A DNA stretch of 6,173 bases from Deltaproteobacteria bacterium (lineage in GTDB: Bacteria; Desulfobacterota; Desulfobacteria; Desulfobacterales; Desulfatibacillaceae): contig JAFDHW010000155.1 of NCBI GenBank assembly GCA_019308705.1, positions 1-6,173 on the forward strand, read 5' to 3'. The notes beneath the pieces are model-generated. The model was not told the origin of the DNA and did not search any database. It worked only from the letters and a program-made list of their open reading frames with translations. A program made the position numbers and the translations under genes. Positions 6,078 through 6,173 of this stretch are shown piece by piece. Each line of letters opens with the position of its first letter. The first letter of the stretch is position 1.

Positions 6078-6173
6078 CGAGTTCGATTCGCGCGAGAGCA
6101 AGGAAGGAGGAGGGAAGCTGTACTTTTGTACCGCGACCGCCTCCTGACGCAGCTATCGCGTGAATCGGGCTCG
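6078..6173. repeat. Symmetric 96-base palindromic element, probably truncated by the window end
   Basis: The arms 6078-6099 and 6152-6173 are inverted copies matching at 18 of 22 positions. Some mismatches would be G-U pairs in RNA. The inner part continues the symmetry: GTAC-TTTT-GTAC at 6120-6131 forms the tip, and AGGAGG on the left faces CCTCCT on the right with a one-base offset. Everything is centred exactly at 6125.5, so a long hairpin or cruciform would form. No coding potential is seen. It lies upstream of the SHOCT gene. Candidates are a dispersed intergenic repeat of REP/MITE type, or a transcription-end structure for a gene to the right. Confidence 0.6.

Noticed and set aside
1..6173. 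tRNA, rRNA, CRISPR array, insertion sequence gene or replication origin
   Set aside because: I found no cloverleaf, spaced short repeats, transposase-like product or origin motif cluster on either strand. Only the palindrome at the right end hints at a mobile repeat.

Overview
The window looks like chromosomal DNA from a GC-rich Gram-negative bacterium. A Desulfobacterota/Deltaproteobacteria-type sulfate reducer is the best guess. It rests on codon use strongly biased to G/C in third positions, the style of the signalling genes (Hanks-type kinase fused to a sulfatase-modifying-factor fold, caspase-fold protein, cyclase-FHA) and a large intergenic palindrome. No phylogenetic marker is present, so the assignment is an inference.

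Layout from left to right. Positions 1-158 are AT-richer and apparently non-coding, with one 9-bp inverted repeat downstream of the kinase gene. Positions 159-2009 (minus strand) encode a transmembrane Ser/Thr protein kinase with an extracytoplasmic FGE/SUMF1-like domain. Positions 2062-4542 (minus) encode a secreted protein with an N-terminal caspase-like domain and six tandem repeats of about 91 residues. These two genes are 52 bases apart and form a probable operon, caspase-like gene first. Positions 4543-4899 are a 357-base divergent intergenic region with a candidate sigma70-type promoter for each direction and a near-perfect palindrome at the predicted minus-strand start site. Positions 4900-5802 (plus) encode a class III adenylate cyclase with a C-terminal FHA domain. 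Positions 5809-5991 (minus) encode a 60-residue membrane-anchored SHOCT protein that converges on the cyclase gene with only 6 bases between them. Positions 6078-6173 are a symmetric 96-base palindromic element cut off by the window end.

The main discovery candidate is the combination of genes. Both predicted extracytoplasmic domains have enzyme folds without their catalytic residues. The caspase-like domain has Arg-Ser where His-Gly is expected and Pro where the nucleophilic Cys is expected. The FGE-like domain has Glu and Leu at the two catalytic Cys positions. The cytoplasmic kinase and cyclase catalytic residues are intact, apart from an Ala in the kinase P+1 loop. A working model (inference) is a transmembrane signalling module. 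The secreted pseudo-caspase/Ig-like protein would be a sensor or ligand for the pseudo-FGE ectodomain of the kinase. Kinase activation would phosphorylate Thr residues in its acidic juxtamembrane linker or activation loop. The FHA domain of the divergently encoded cyclase would read these, linking an envelope cue to cAMP. Nothing in the window shows directly that the parts interact.
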